Source: CAYWRO01 sp964460345 (GTDB taxonomy: Bacteria > Planctomycetota > Phycisphaerae > Phycisphaerales > UBA1924). From it: DNA of 56,893 bases. The stretch lies in contig CAYWRO010000019.1 of the NCBI GenBank assembly GCA_964460345.1, positions 1 to 56,893 of the forward strand, in the 5' to 3' direction. Of this stretch, positions 1 to 7,049 are shown in pieces. The position numbers were made by a program, and so were the translations under genes. The notes under the pieces are model-generated. The model did no database searches. It was given only the letters and a program-made list of their open reading frames with translations, and had not been told where the DNA came from. The first letter of the stretch is position 1. Each line of letters begins with the position of its first letter.

Positions 1-1272
1 CGCCGGGGGGGCGGGATGCCCGAGGGTCACCTGCCCGTGCGCAGCTATCTGGCCGTGCCGGTACGGTCGCGATCCGGCGAAGTGCACGGCGGCCTGTTCT
101 TCGGCCATTCCAGCACGGGCGTGTTCACAGAGCGCGCCGAGCGCCTTGCGGTCGCGATCGCGGCCCAGGCCGCCATCGCCATCGACAACGCGAAGCTGGT
201 GGAGTCCCTGCGCGCCGGCGAGCAGCAGATGCGCACGGTGATGGCGGAGCTGAACCACCGCGCCAAGAACACGCTGGCCGTCGTCCAGGCGGTGACGAAG
301 CAGACGCTCCGCCACACCCCGGACCCCGCCGCCTTCGAGTCGAAGTTGCAGGAGCGGCTCGAGTCGATCGCGACGGCCCACGGGCTGCTCACGCGCACCG
401 ACTGGGAAGGCGCCTCTCTCCACGACATCATCGCCAGCGAGGTCGATCCGCGCATCGGCGGGCAGGAGCAGCGGACGATCTCCGGCCCCGCCGTGTTCCT
501 GCCGCCCAAGGCGGCGCTGGCGATGCACATGATCATTCACGAACTGACGACCAACGCCGGCAAGTACGGCGCGCTGAGCGACGTCCTGGGGACGGTCGAC
601 GTCCGGTGGCGCATCGACGATGCGAGCGGCCGCGCGCTGACGCTGGACTGGACGGAGGACTGCCGGCGACCCCTGGAGAAGGGATGCGGGGAGGGATACG
701 GAACGCGCCTGATAGGCCAGTTGGCTGAGTACGACCTGGGCGGACGGACGGGCTGCCAGTTCCGGCCGCGCGGCGTGCACTGGCGCATCGAGTTTCCGCT
801 CGACCGCGCCAAAGGGAAAGCGCCCGCGGCGGCAGAAGGGCAGACCAAGCCCCGGGGCGGGCACGATGGAAGACCAGGGGAGGCCCGCATCCTCCTGGTC
901 GAGGACAACGGCGCCGTCGCGGCGGCGCTCGCCGACGACCTGCGGGCCTCGGGGTTCGCCGTCGTCGGCCCCGCCGCCACGCTCGACGACGGCTTGCACC
1001 TGGCCCGGTCGCGCGAGTTCGACGCCGCGCTGCTGGACATCAACCTCGGCAGGGAGACGGTGTACCCGCTGGCCCAGCGCCTCAACGAGGCCTCCGTGCC
1101 GTTCGTGCTCCTGACCGCCTACGACGCCGTGGACCTCCCGGCCGATCTCGCGGCCGCGCCGGTGCTGAGCAAGCCGGCATCCCCCGACGTCGTCAAGGAC
1201 ACGCTGCGGGCTCTTCTCCACGCGGCTCCCCTCGCTGCGAGGGAACCGGCCGAGCCGATGCGCGACATCTGA
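1..1272 (+). CDS. HWE-family sensor histidine kinase with C-terminal receiver domain (5' truncated by window edge)
   Basis: The reading frame is open to the left edge, so the N-terminus is outside the window; the first in-frame ATG is at 16. Residues counted from that ATG: about 1-60 look like the end of a GAF sensor domain. The dimerisation/phosphoacceptor segment ELNHRAKNTLAVVQAV follows, with the likely phosphorylated His at 81, then an HWE-type ATPase with HELTTNAGKYGALS. From about residue 290 a receiver domain begins (RILLVEDN), with the phospho-acceptor Asp in LLDINLG and the conserved Lys in LSKPAS. Such hybrids pass phosphate from sensor to a fused receiver. The signal sensed is unknown, and no partner output gene is visible downstream. 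Family assignment is firm; the domain order is read directly from the translation. Confidence 0.9.
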   Translation, partial: RRGGGMPEGHLPVRSYLAVPVRSRSGEVHGGLFFGHSSTGVFTERAERLAVAIAAQAAIAIDNAKLVESLRAGEQQMRTVMAELNHRAKNTLAVVQAVTKQTLRHTPDPAAFESKLQERLESIATAHGLLTRTDWEGASLHDIIASEVDPRIGGQEQRTISGPAVFLPPKAALAMHMIIHELTTNAGKYGALSDVLGTVDVRWRIDDASGRALTLDWTEDCRRPLEKGCGEGYGTRLIGQLAEYDLGGRTGCQFRPRGVHWRIEFPLDRAKGKAPAAAEGQTKPRGGHDGRPGEARILLVEDNGAVAAALADDLRASGFAVVGPAATLDDGLHLARSREFDAALLDINLGRETVYPLAQRLNEASVPFVLLTAYDAVDLPADLAAAPVLSKPASPDVVKDTLRALLHAAPLAAREPAEPMRDI

Positions 1273-1364
1273 TTCTCCGGCCGCGAGGACCTCAAGCCGG
1301 GCGGGGCGATACCGGGGGCGTAACGGTGCGCCGAGGGGTCAGCGCTTGATCGGAACCGCCCCCC

Positions 1365-1397
1365 TTGACCTTGAACCCGGGTGCAAGCTCGTACCAT
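1365..1397 (+). promoter_or_regulatory. MerR-type operator-promoter upstream of merR-like gene
   Basis: A -35 match TTGACC (1365-1370) and a -10-like TACCAT (1392-1397) flank an 18-bp near-perfect palindrome at 1370-1387, CTTGnACCCGGGTnCAAG. The overlong spacer (21 bp as read here) filled by a dyad is the hallmark of MerR-controlled promoters. The -10 box ends only 5 nt before the ATG at 1403, so the mRNA would be leaderless or nearly so if this start is right. Confidence 0.65.
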
Positions 1398-1402
1398 CTC
1401 GC

Positions 1403-1843
1403 ATGAGCGAACCTCTTCGCATCGGGGAGTTGGCCGCGGCGGTCGGCGTGCCCACTTCGACCGTCCGCTTCTATGAGCGGCGCGGGCTGCTGCCCGCCGA
1501 CGCCCGCAGCCGGGCCGGGTACCGGCTCTATAGCAAGGCGGCGCTGGAGCGGCTGCGCTTCATCCGGCTGGCGCAGTCGTCGGGGTTCACGCTTGAGGAC
1601 ATTGCGGCGCTGCTGGAGTTCCAGACGGAGCGGTCCGCGCCGCGCGAGCGGGTCCGCGCGATGCTCTCGACGCGACTGGCGGAGGTGCGGCGGCGTCAGG
1701 CCGAGCTCAAGGAGCTTGAGAAGGTGCTGAAGTCGTCGCTGGAGGCGTGTTCGAGCGGAGGGAGGGGGGGGTGCTGCCCCGTCGTCGAGCGCCTGACGGT
1801 CAGCGCGGGCGGTGGCGCGAAGAAAAATGGAAAAGGGGCTTGA
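1403..1843 (+). CDS. MerR-family metal-responsive transcriptional regulator
   Basis: 146 residues, the normal length for MerR/ZntR-type regulators. The N-terminal winged helix reads RIGELAAAVGVPTSTVRFYE, followed by RAGYRLY, the dimerisation helix at about residues 85-112, and a C-terminal metal loop EACSSGGRGGCCPVVERL that matches the C-terminal Cys loop of MerR and ZntR. The first metal-binding Cys of those proteins, at the start of the dimerisation helix, is absent here (the region reads TERSAPRERV). The metal therefore cannot be assigned; Cu/Ag, Zn, Cd, Pb and Hg sensors all use variants of this loop. I chose the ATG at 1403, since the longer frame would begin inside the operator. Two copies of the same operator, at 1365-1397 and 1840-1871, suggest autoregulation and control of the small Cys-rich gene downstream. 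Confidence 0.9.
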   Translation: MSEPLRIGELAAAVGVPTSTVRFYERRGLLPADARSRAGYRLYSKAALERLRFIRLAQSSGFTLEDIAALLEFQTERSAPRERVRAMLSTRLAEVRRRQAELKELEKVLKSSLEACSSGGRGGCCPVVERLTVSAGGGAKKNGKGA

Positions 1844-1871
1844 CTCTGCACATGGGTTCAAGCCCGATGAT
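1840..1871 (+). promoter_or_regulatory. Second MerR-type operator-promoter, driving the small Cys-rich gene
   Basis: TTGACT (1840-1845) is followed by a 20-bp spacer and the -10-like GATGAT (1866-1871). The spacer ends in GGGTTCAAG and carries GCAC, matching the reverse complement of the first operator (GCACCCGGGTTCAAG). The outer arms CTTGA and TCAAG (1839-1843 and 1858-1862) form a dyad. The -35 box overlaps the stop codon of the merR-like gene. The ATG of the next gene lies about 60 nt downstream. Confidence 0.65.
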
Positions 1872-1932
1872 TGTTCAAGAGGAAGGGGATCGTCCCCTTC
1901 CGCCAGCTCAACCGGACACGGAGCAAGCGACA

Positions 1933-2163
1933 ATGAAAAGGAGACTCATCATGACGACGGCAGCGACAGGCATCATCACGGCGGGCGCGGCCGCGGCGTA
2001 CATGACCGGCACGCGCGACGCCCAGCGCGAGGACTGCCCCGGCAAGATCATCTGCCCGATCACGGGCGACCTGATCTGCGCCGACGAGTGCCCGGCGGAG
2101 TCCGCCAGAACAGTGTCTCTGCCCGTCGCGGAGGTTCCTGCGTGTTGCGCGGGCGGGGAGTAA
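1933..2163 (+). CDS. Small secreted or membrane-anchored Cys-rich protein, probable metal binding
   Basis: 76 residues. An N-terminal hydrophobic segment (about residues 6-23, rich in Ala, Ile, Thr) looks like a signal peptide or anchor. The rest carries paired cysteines: CPGKIICPITGDLICADECP, then a terminal PACCAGG. That is seven Cys in about 45 residues, with Pro spacing typical of soft-metal ligands. It sits directly behind the MerR-type operator at 1840-1871, so induction by the same metal is the natural inference. I do not recognise a named family. Function could be periplasmic metal buffering or delivery to an exporter; no exporter gene follows it here. The start was chosen at the ATG with MKRR because upstream codons run through the promoter. 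Confidence 0.7.
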   Translation: MKRRLIMTTAATGIITAGAAAAYMTGTRDAQREDCPGKIICPITGDLICADECPAESARTVSLPVAEVPACCAGGE

Positions 2164-2169
2164 ACAATC

Positions 2170-2201
2170 AGCCGCTCGTCCTCGAGAGACGGCGGGCGGC
2201 T
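2170..2201. terminator. Hairpin between convergent genes, possible terminator
   Basis: AGCCGC (2170-2175) pairs with GCGGCT (2196-2201) and CGTC (2177-2180) with GACG (2188-2191), giving an interrupted stem with a 7-nt loop just after the stop of the Cys-rich gene. No long T-tract follows, so termination activity is uncertain. Confidence 0.4.
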
Positions 2202-2331
2202 ATTCTCGGCTGGTGTACGACCGTGCTCGTCCGGCTCGGTGCCCGGGTTGACAGGCAAGCCCATAATTTACTCTCTGGACATGGAGCGGCCCTCTATGTG
2301 CAGCCCGCGGCAGAGTGGGCATGGGCGGCGG

Positions 2332-4245
2332 CTAACCTAGATGGGTAACGATCGGCACGAGCATGTCCGTCGCGCTCTCGCTGCCGGTGGCCGGCAGCAT
2401 CCGCGCCCTGAGGGTTAGTTGACGCTTGGGCTGGTCCAGAACAATTCCCTCCACACACCGTCGCACCGTTGCTACGCGATCCTCCAAGGGTGCCCCGGTC
2501 ATCGTCGCCTCTAGCCCCTCCGCAAATCGCGCCGTCTGGCGGACCAGGTCGCGCAACTGCTCCTCGGTCAGCGCCAGCTGCTCGAGGAACTCCAGTTCTT
2601 CCTGAAGGCTGCTTTGCTCAAGCGTCAGTTCGGCCAACCGCCTGTCCACCATGTCACGATTGACCTCGGTGATGTTGTCCAATAGGTTGCGGGTGATGGT
2701 TTCGATCTCGGTCAGACGCGATCGAACCTTCTTGAGTTGAGCCTCGGATCGGCCACGGTCCGCGGCAACGTGCTCTTCGAAGAGCGCCTCGATGTGGCGC
2801 TGGCCCTCGGTGCCGCGGTACCGGCTGTAGTACTGCACCAGCGCCTCGACGACCGTCCGTTCGAGCGATTCTTGCGGCACCCCATGCAACCGGCAGACCG
2901 TTCTACCATGCCGGATGTAGCCACCGCAGGCGTATTCAAATCGTTTCGTTCGCTTGCCGCCGGGACCGGGTTTGCCGTACTGCGTGTGCCCCTCGTACCG
3001 GCTGCCGCACACACCACACGTGACCAGACCTGAGAGCAGGTACCTCGCCCTTGGCCCCGTCCACGCACCGTTCGGCTCAGGTACTCCCGCCGGCAGGCCC
3101 GTTCGTTGGTTGAAGCCCCGTTGGGCCTGCGACGCCGGTTCGCGATTCAACCGCCGTTGGGCCAACTCGAAGATCCGCCGACTGACGATCGGCGGGTGCG
3201 CATCGGGCACAACGATCCAATCCACCTCCTGGTTGTTCTCCAGGCGCCGGCCAACCACGCCCGGCCGCTCGATGGCCTGCCCATTCGTGATCCTGTGGAA
3301 CCGAGCATCGGTGCGTCGGTTCCAGACGGCATCCCCAACATAGGCGGGGTTCGATAGGATGGCCTTGATCGTGGTCTGCGCCCACCGTCCGCTGAAACGC
3401 TTGTTCCACGCGGGACCACGGGCGGTGGGCACCCCCTGGCGATTGAGCCGGTCCGCGATGGCCTTGAAGCCACGGCGATCCTCTATATACAGTCGGAAGA
3501 TCTCGCGCACGATCTTGACGCGGGACTCCTCCGATAGGAAGAGCCGGCACCGGTCTTTGCGACTCACGCCGATCGTCTCGCCGCGGCCGGCAGTGCGGAC
3601 GGTTCTGCCCTGTTCGTCATAGATGATCTTGGAGCCGTCTGGCATGTGACGAAGGTTGAACAGGAAGCCGCCCGAGGCGTTCTCGTATCGCAGGTCGTAG
3701 CCCAGAGGGGGAACGCCCCCCATCCACCACCCGCCCTGAGAGGTCGAGCGGCTCAGTAGCCCGCGAATTGTGACCTTGGACAGATCCTTGGATTCCTGCC
3801 TCGCCTGCCACTGCTTGACGGGACGAAGCAGGTCATCCGTCGAGCCGCCGTTGAATCCCTCGCTGACGTAGCGGATCTCCACGCCGTTCCTGCGCAGCAG
3901 ATGGCGGTAGTAGCCCGCCTCGTCGTTGTCGACGCGCCCAAAGCGTTTGACGTCGTAGACGACGACCTGCCCGAAGGGGCAGTCCCGTCGCTGGGCGTCG
4001 GCGATGAGCGATTGGAATGCACGGCGCCCGACCGTGCTGGTACCGCTGATAGCGTCATCGACATAGATGCGGAGCAGGGTGATCCCGTGCTCCTCGACGT
4101 AGCGCTCGATGGCTCGCTTCTGATCGGGGATGGACTGCTCTTGGCGGTCAGTCGAGCGACGCGCATAGCCCACGGCGACACACTCACGGGTCCGCCCCAA
4201 CGGTCGTGCAGGCGTGCTGATCGCCCGGTCAACGCGACTGCGCAT
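2332..4245 (-). CDS. Large serine recombinase (resolvase/integrase family)
   Basis: 637 residues, typical of large serine recombinases of mobile elements. The N-terminal resolvase domain has the catalytic Ser at residue 31 (GYARRSTDRQEQSIPDQ), followed by DAISGT and the DRLNRQGVPT region of the middle recombinase domain. A zinc beta-ribbon reads TCGVCGSRYEGH with a later Cys pair (YACGGYIRHGRTVC). A long coiled coil rich in Glu, Leu and Arg occupies the C-terminal third, as in integrases where it sets directionality. The ATG at 4245 has a strong ribosome site (AAGGAGG, 5 nt upstream) and overlaps the previous gene's stop by 17 nt, so it is translated as the last gene of a four-gene operon. 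It could integrate or excise a resident element or invert DNA; I could not identify attachment sites. Confidence 0.95.
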   Translation of the reverse strand: MRSRVDRAISTPARPLGRTRECVAVGYARRSTDRQEQSIPDQKRAIERYVEEHGITLLRIYVDDAISGTSTVGRRAFQSLIADAQRRDCPFGQVVVYDVKRFGRVDNDEAGYYRHLLRRNGVEIRYVSEGFNGGSTDDLLRPVKQWQARQESKDLSKVTIRGLLSRSTSQGGWWMGGVPPLGYDLRYENASGGFLFNLRHMPDGSKIIYDEQGRTVRTAGRGETIGVSRKDRCRLFLSEESRVKIVREIFRLYIEDRRGFKAIADRLNRQGVPTARGPAWNKRFSGRWAQTTIKAILSNPAYVGDAVWNRRTDARFHRITNGQAIERPGVVGRRLENNQEVDWIVVPDAHPPIVSRRIFELAQRRLNREPASQAQRGFNQRTGLPAGVPEPNGAWTGPRARYLLSGLVTCGVCGSRYEGHTQYGKPGPGGKRTKRFEYACGGYIRHGRTVCRLHGVPQESLERTVVEALVQYYSRYRGTEGQRHIEALFEEHVAADRGRSEAQLKKVRSRLTEIETITRNLLDNITEVNRDMVDRRLAELTLEQSSLQEELEFLEQLALTEEQLRDLVRQTARFAEGLEATMTGAPLEDRVATVRRCVEGIVLDQPKRQLTLRARMLPATGSESATDMLVPIVTHLG

Positions 4246-4735
4246 CTCCGCCTCCTTCGGTATTCTCCTCGCACAAAACGTGCCATTCGACCATGGCGTC
4301 CTCGTAGGTGAACTTGCCGGCCCGCTGGTGCTTGCGCCCGGCGATCGGCTCGACGCAGCCGCGTTCCTTCAGGAAGGCGAAGGCGACGGCGACCTGGGTC
4401 CAGGGCGCGGCGTCGCCCGCAGCGCGCCGCAGGTCCTCCAGGACGAACGGCTCCGTCGCTTCCTCGACGGCCCAGGCGACCGCCTCGTAGATGGGGCGCT
4501 CGCACCGGTGCTCGTACGATTCCCCGCGGGCCGGGGTCACGCGGCGGACGAGGTGGTCGTGCTCGACGGCGAACGTCTCCACCCGTTGCCGGCCACCCGG
4601 TTCGTCGCAAGCGGCGACGGCGTGCTCGATCCCATCCCACTCATCGGCGGTGAGCATCTGAGCCTCACGCGCTTCGAGCAGCGTGCGGGCGGCAGCGAGG
4701 ACGGCTTCGAGGCTGGCTCGGTCAACTCGGTTCAT
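4229..4735 (-). CDS. Unknown protein, probable C-terminal winged helix, in recombinase operon
   Basis: 168 residues, not recognised. The N-terminal 50 residues form an amphipathic helix pair (ASLEAVLAAARTLLEAREAQ and AMLTADEWDGIEHAV-like). From about residue 88 the pattern of helix-helix-strand (YEAVAWAVEEATEPFVLEDL to QVAVAFAFLKERGCVEPIAGR) resembles a winged-helix fold, ending in a charged tail. The ATG is backed by AAGGAGG at 5-6 nt and overlaps the zinc-ribbon gene by 14 nt; its own end overlaps the recombinase start. That packing says the four proteins are made together. A DNA-binding accessory role to the recombinase is an inference from position and fold only. Confidence 0.75.
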   Translation of the reverse strand: MNRVDRASLEAVLAAARTLLEAREAQMLTADEWDGIEHAVAACDEPGGRQRVETFAVEHDHLVRRVTPARGESYEHRCERPIYEAVAWAVEEATEPFVLEDLRRAAGDAAPWTQVAVAFAFLKERGCVEPIAGRKHQRAGKFTYEDAMVEWHVLCEENTEGGGDAQSR

Positions 4736-4901
4736 TGCCGCCCTCCTTGGCCTCGTCGAGGCGGTACGTGGTGCCGCATTCGAGGCATGTCACGCTCGCG
4801 CCTTCCTCATCCCAGACCAGCCGGTCGGGATGGCGCTCGCCGCACTTCGGACAGCCGTCCTCCTCGGGGAGGCGGTGGTCGATTGGGTGCAGCGGGATCA
4901 T
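4722..4901 (-). CDS. Small zinc-ribbon protein
   Basis: 59 residues with two CxxC knuckles, CPKCGERHPD and TCLECGTTYRL, about 20 residues apart, which is a classic zinc ribbon. The C-terminus is acidic. Its ATG overlaps the stop of the HARE-HTH gene (ATGA), a sign of translational coupling, and its stop lies 14 nt inside the next gene. Zinc ribbons of this size are often nucleic-acid or protein adaptors; I cannot say which here. Confidence 0.75.
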   Translation of the reverse strand: MIPLHPIDHRLPEEDGCPKCGERHPDRLVWDEEGASVTCLECGTTYRLDEAKEGGNEPS

Positions 4902-5698
4902 CGCTCGGCCCCTTCCGGGTTGGCGGCGAAGAGCCCGCGACCGGCCTTGAGGAAGCGCGACTGCTTCCGCTTCTTGGCGATGTCGCGGATGATGGCGGCG
5001 TTGAGCGTGGCCTCGGGGGTCTTGCCCCCGGGGCTGGACCACAGCCCCTGCTCGGCCATGGCGGCGACGATCGCCTTGCAGGTCATGGGCTCGCTCGCCT
5101 TCGCCAGGACCTGCGCCGCGGCGTCGATGGCGCTGGTCCGCTTGGGCTTGGGGAAGGTCGGCTTCGCCGCCTTGCTGAAGTCCGGCTGGGAGCGCCGGCC
5201 CGATCCCGCCTTTCCCTTGCCGGCCTTGGGCTTGGTCCCGTTCTCCGCGGCCTCGATCGCCGCCAGGTTGGCGTCCGCGACTTTGATGGCCTCCTTGCGC
5301 GCCTTCTCCGTCGCCTTCATGGCGGGGTTCGTCGCCGCCGGGCCGGGCGGGGTCTCGTCGGTGCCCGGCACCGTCACATGCACCACCTTGCCGTCGCGGA
5401 TGACCTTGTGCCCCTTGCCGCGCTTCCCGCCACGTTGGCCCACGTTGGCCCGTGTGGCGTCCTTGGCCTCGGGGGCGACCGTCGTCCCTGCCGCGGCGTC
5501 CTTGGCCCCAGGCGCCGCCGTGGCGCCCACGTTGGGCCGCAGCCGTTGGGCCGCTTTGATGCGGATCTTCTTGCCGGTGGCCAGGTTCGTCCCGTCCCAG
5601 CCGCCGTGGGGCGACTCGGCGTCGATCCGCACTTCGACGACGTTGCTGCTGACCTTGGCGCGGTACGTCGCGCCCACCTTCACGTCTGCCTTCTTCAT
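4898..5698 (-). CDS. HARE-HTH domain protein with low-complexity linker
   Basis: 266 residues. The first 55 form a small beta-rich domain (MKKADVKVGATYRAKV to GKKIRIKAAQRL), looking like a KOW/SH3-type barrel. A long Ala, Lys, Gly and Pro-rich linker follows (about 60-190). The C-terminal 75 residues match a HARE-HTH domain: SAIDAAAQVLAKASEPMTCK, AIVAAMAEQGLW, TPEATLNAAIIRDI and a terminal FLKAGRGLFAAN. HARE-HTH domains are known to link DNA recognition to effector or recombination machinery. The ATG at 5698 was preferred to an upstream in-frame start because AAGGAG sits 6 nt before it. As first gene of the operon it may be the regulator or a DNA-bending partner of the recombinase. Confidence 0.8.
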   Translation of the reverse strand: MKKADVKVGATYRAKVSSNVVEVRIDAESPHGGWDGTNLATGKKIRIKAAQRLRPNVGATAAPGAKDAAAGTTVAPEAKDATRANVGQRGGKRGKGHKVIRDGKVVHVTVPGTDETPPGPAATNPAMKATEKARKEAIKVADANLAAIEAAENGTKPKAGKGKAGSGRRSQPDFSKAAKPTFPKPKRTSAIDAAAQVLAKASEPMTCKAIVAAMAEQGLWSSPGGKTPEATLNAAIIRDIAKKRKQSRFLKAGRGLFAANPEGAER

Positions 5699-5943
5699 CG
5701 ATGGCTCCTTGTGCCAATGTCGCCGAGGCCCATCCCCGGCGAGCCAGCACATACAGCCATGCAGATCGCGAGCCAGCAAGGCAAATCGAGCAAGATTCCA
5801 GCGAATTCCAATGTCAGGGGAATCCCCCTGCGCAGGACAGGAACTGGCCTACAGCGGGCCGTCACGTGATGAGTGCGCGCTTGCGGTGGTCGGCGGCTCT
5901 CAGCAGATGTACGATTCTGCGTCTCTGACCAAGGAGGTTCTCG

Positions 5944-6276
5944 ATGCTCGATCAGCCGTTTGCTTCAGTTCTACCTGCAGCCGCAAAGCACACTGTCCTC
6001 GAATTGCAGTTCGCCCGAGATCTCATTCATGGCTGGGGCTTCCGCAAGAGCACGGGCTTCCCCTTCTGGACAGAGCATTGGCGGCTGACGCTCAGCGACG
6101 GCTCCTGCTTGCACATCGTGATCGATGGGGCGACGGCGACCATGCACCACGACCGCCATGACCCAGATCGCGATCTCGGCTCATTGCTCCAGCATGTGCT
6201 GGTGGACGCCCCGATCGAGACCGCCATCAGCATCTTCGCTGGCTGCGCAATGCTCGCCCTGCTCAAGGCCGCATAG
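5944..6276 (+). CDS. Conserved-looking unknown small protein
   Basis: 110 residues, not recognised. A perfect AAGGAGG (5931-5937) sits 6 nt before the ATG, which argues strongly that it is translated. The middle shows alternating strands (WTEHWRLTLSDGSCLHIVID, then ATMHHDRHDPD), with several His and Asp; the C-terminal 30 residues are hydrophobic (ETAISIFAGCAMLALLKAA). It diverges from the recombinase operon across 245 nt. No signal peptide at the N-terminus. Function unknown. Confidence 0.6.
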   Translation: MLDQPFASVLPAAAKHTVLELQFARDLIHGWGFRKSTGFPFWTEHWRLTLSDGSCLHIVIDGATATMHHDRHDPDRDLGSLLQHVLVDAPIETAISIFAGCAMLALLKAA

Positions 6277-6406
6277 ACACGGCAGCCGCTTGGGGGACAT
6301 GCCTCTGGTGTTTTCAGCAGGCTCACTCTCTATAAAAGGAAGACCTGCGGGGCTGAACCGCATCGGTGGCGCTGGTGGCCGATCCCAGGCTGGCCTCGCA
6401 TCCATG

Positions 6407-6865
6407 TCAGAGACCAAACAGAATCCCAGTCACAAGCAGGGAAAGGCCTACGACCAGCGCAAGCAGGACCGAGAGTAGCCATAGGAAGATCAGGCCAAGC
6501 ACAATTCCAATACCGATCGTCGAGCGAGGGCTGCGGATAAGGGCAGACCGTTCGATGTGTGTGAGGCGCGAGCGAACCGAGCGTAGTTCGACTGCAAGCG
6601 CGTTTAGCGCTTCCACTTGGGCGCGGAGTACCGCATCCGTTGGGGCATCGGTTCTGTGCGTCTCACCCGCGTCATCTTGACCGGGTCCGGCAACGCCCGT
6701 CGTGATCGCTGTTTCAGATCCGAGCACTGGTGAACCAAAGGATGCTGAAGCGACAGGGGCGGCCTCCAGACGGGAAGTCCTCTTTCCCTCGACGAAGTCC
6801 TCGTCATCGCGAGGGCGCCAGCGCAGCCACGCGCCGGCGAGATCCCGGAGTGCGCGCGAGATCAT
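6407..6865 (-). CDS. Probable C-terminally anchored coiled-coil membrane protein
   Basis: 152 residues. The N-terminal half is polar and low complexity; residues 80-112 form a heptad-type helix (VLRAQVEALNALAVELRSV), and residues 117-150 hold one or two transmembrane helices (IGIVLGLIFLWLLSVLLALV). The architecture resembles phage-holin accessory or tail-anchored proteins, but no family is recognised. The start is supported by GGGAGGGCAGG just upstream. It converges on the + strand gene ending at 6276. Confidence 0.65.
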   Translation of the reverse strand: MISRALRDLAGAWLRWRPRDDEDFVEGKRTSRLEAAPVASASFGSPVLGSETAITTGVAGPGQDDAGETHRTDAPTDAVLRAQVEALNALAVELRSVRSRLTHIERSALIRSPRSTIGIGIVLGLIFLWLLSVLLALVVGLSLLVTGILFGL

Positions 6866-7049
6866 GACCTGCCCTCCCAGCCGGTTGTTCCGGCGCGCCA
6901 GAGCGCAGCAGTTGGCCGCGGGCTCGTGCGTCTGGAGTGTTCTTTCGGGGCCATTGCAATGCTTCCCTTCGGCGCGGCATGGCGTCAGACCAATGGTCGG
7001 TCATCAATGTGCACGACGGGCACGTGGTCAGCTTTTCGGCGGCGGTTGG

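Noticed and set aside
4214..6161. Plus-strand frames of 551 and 492 codons over the recombinase operon
   Set aside because: The minus-strand genes have strong ribosome sites and overlapping stop/start pairs; the plus-strand frames are antisense.
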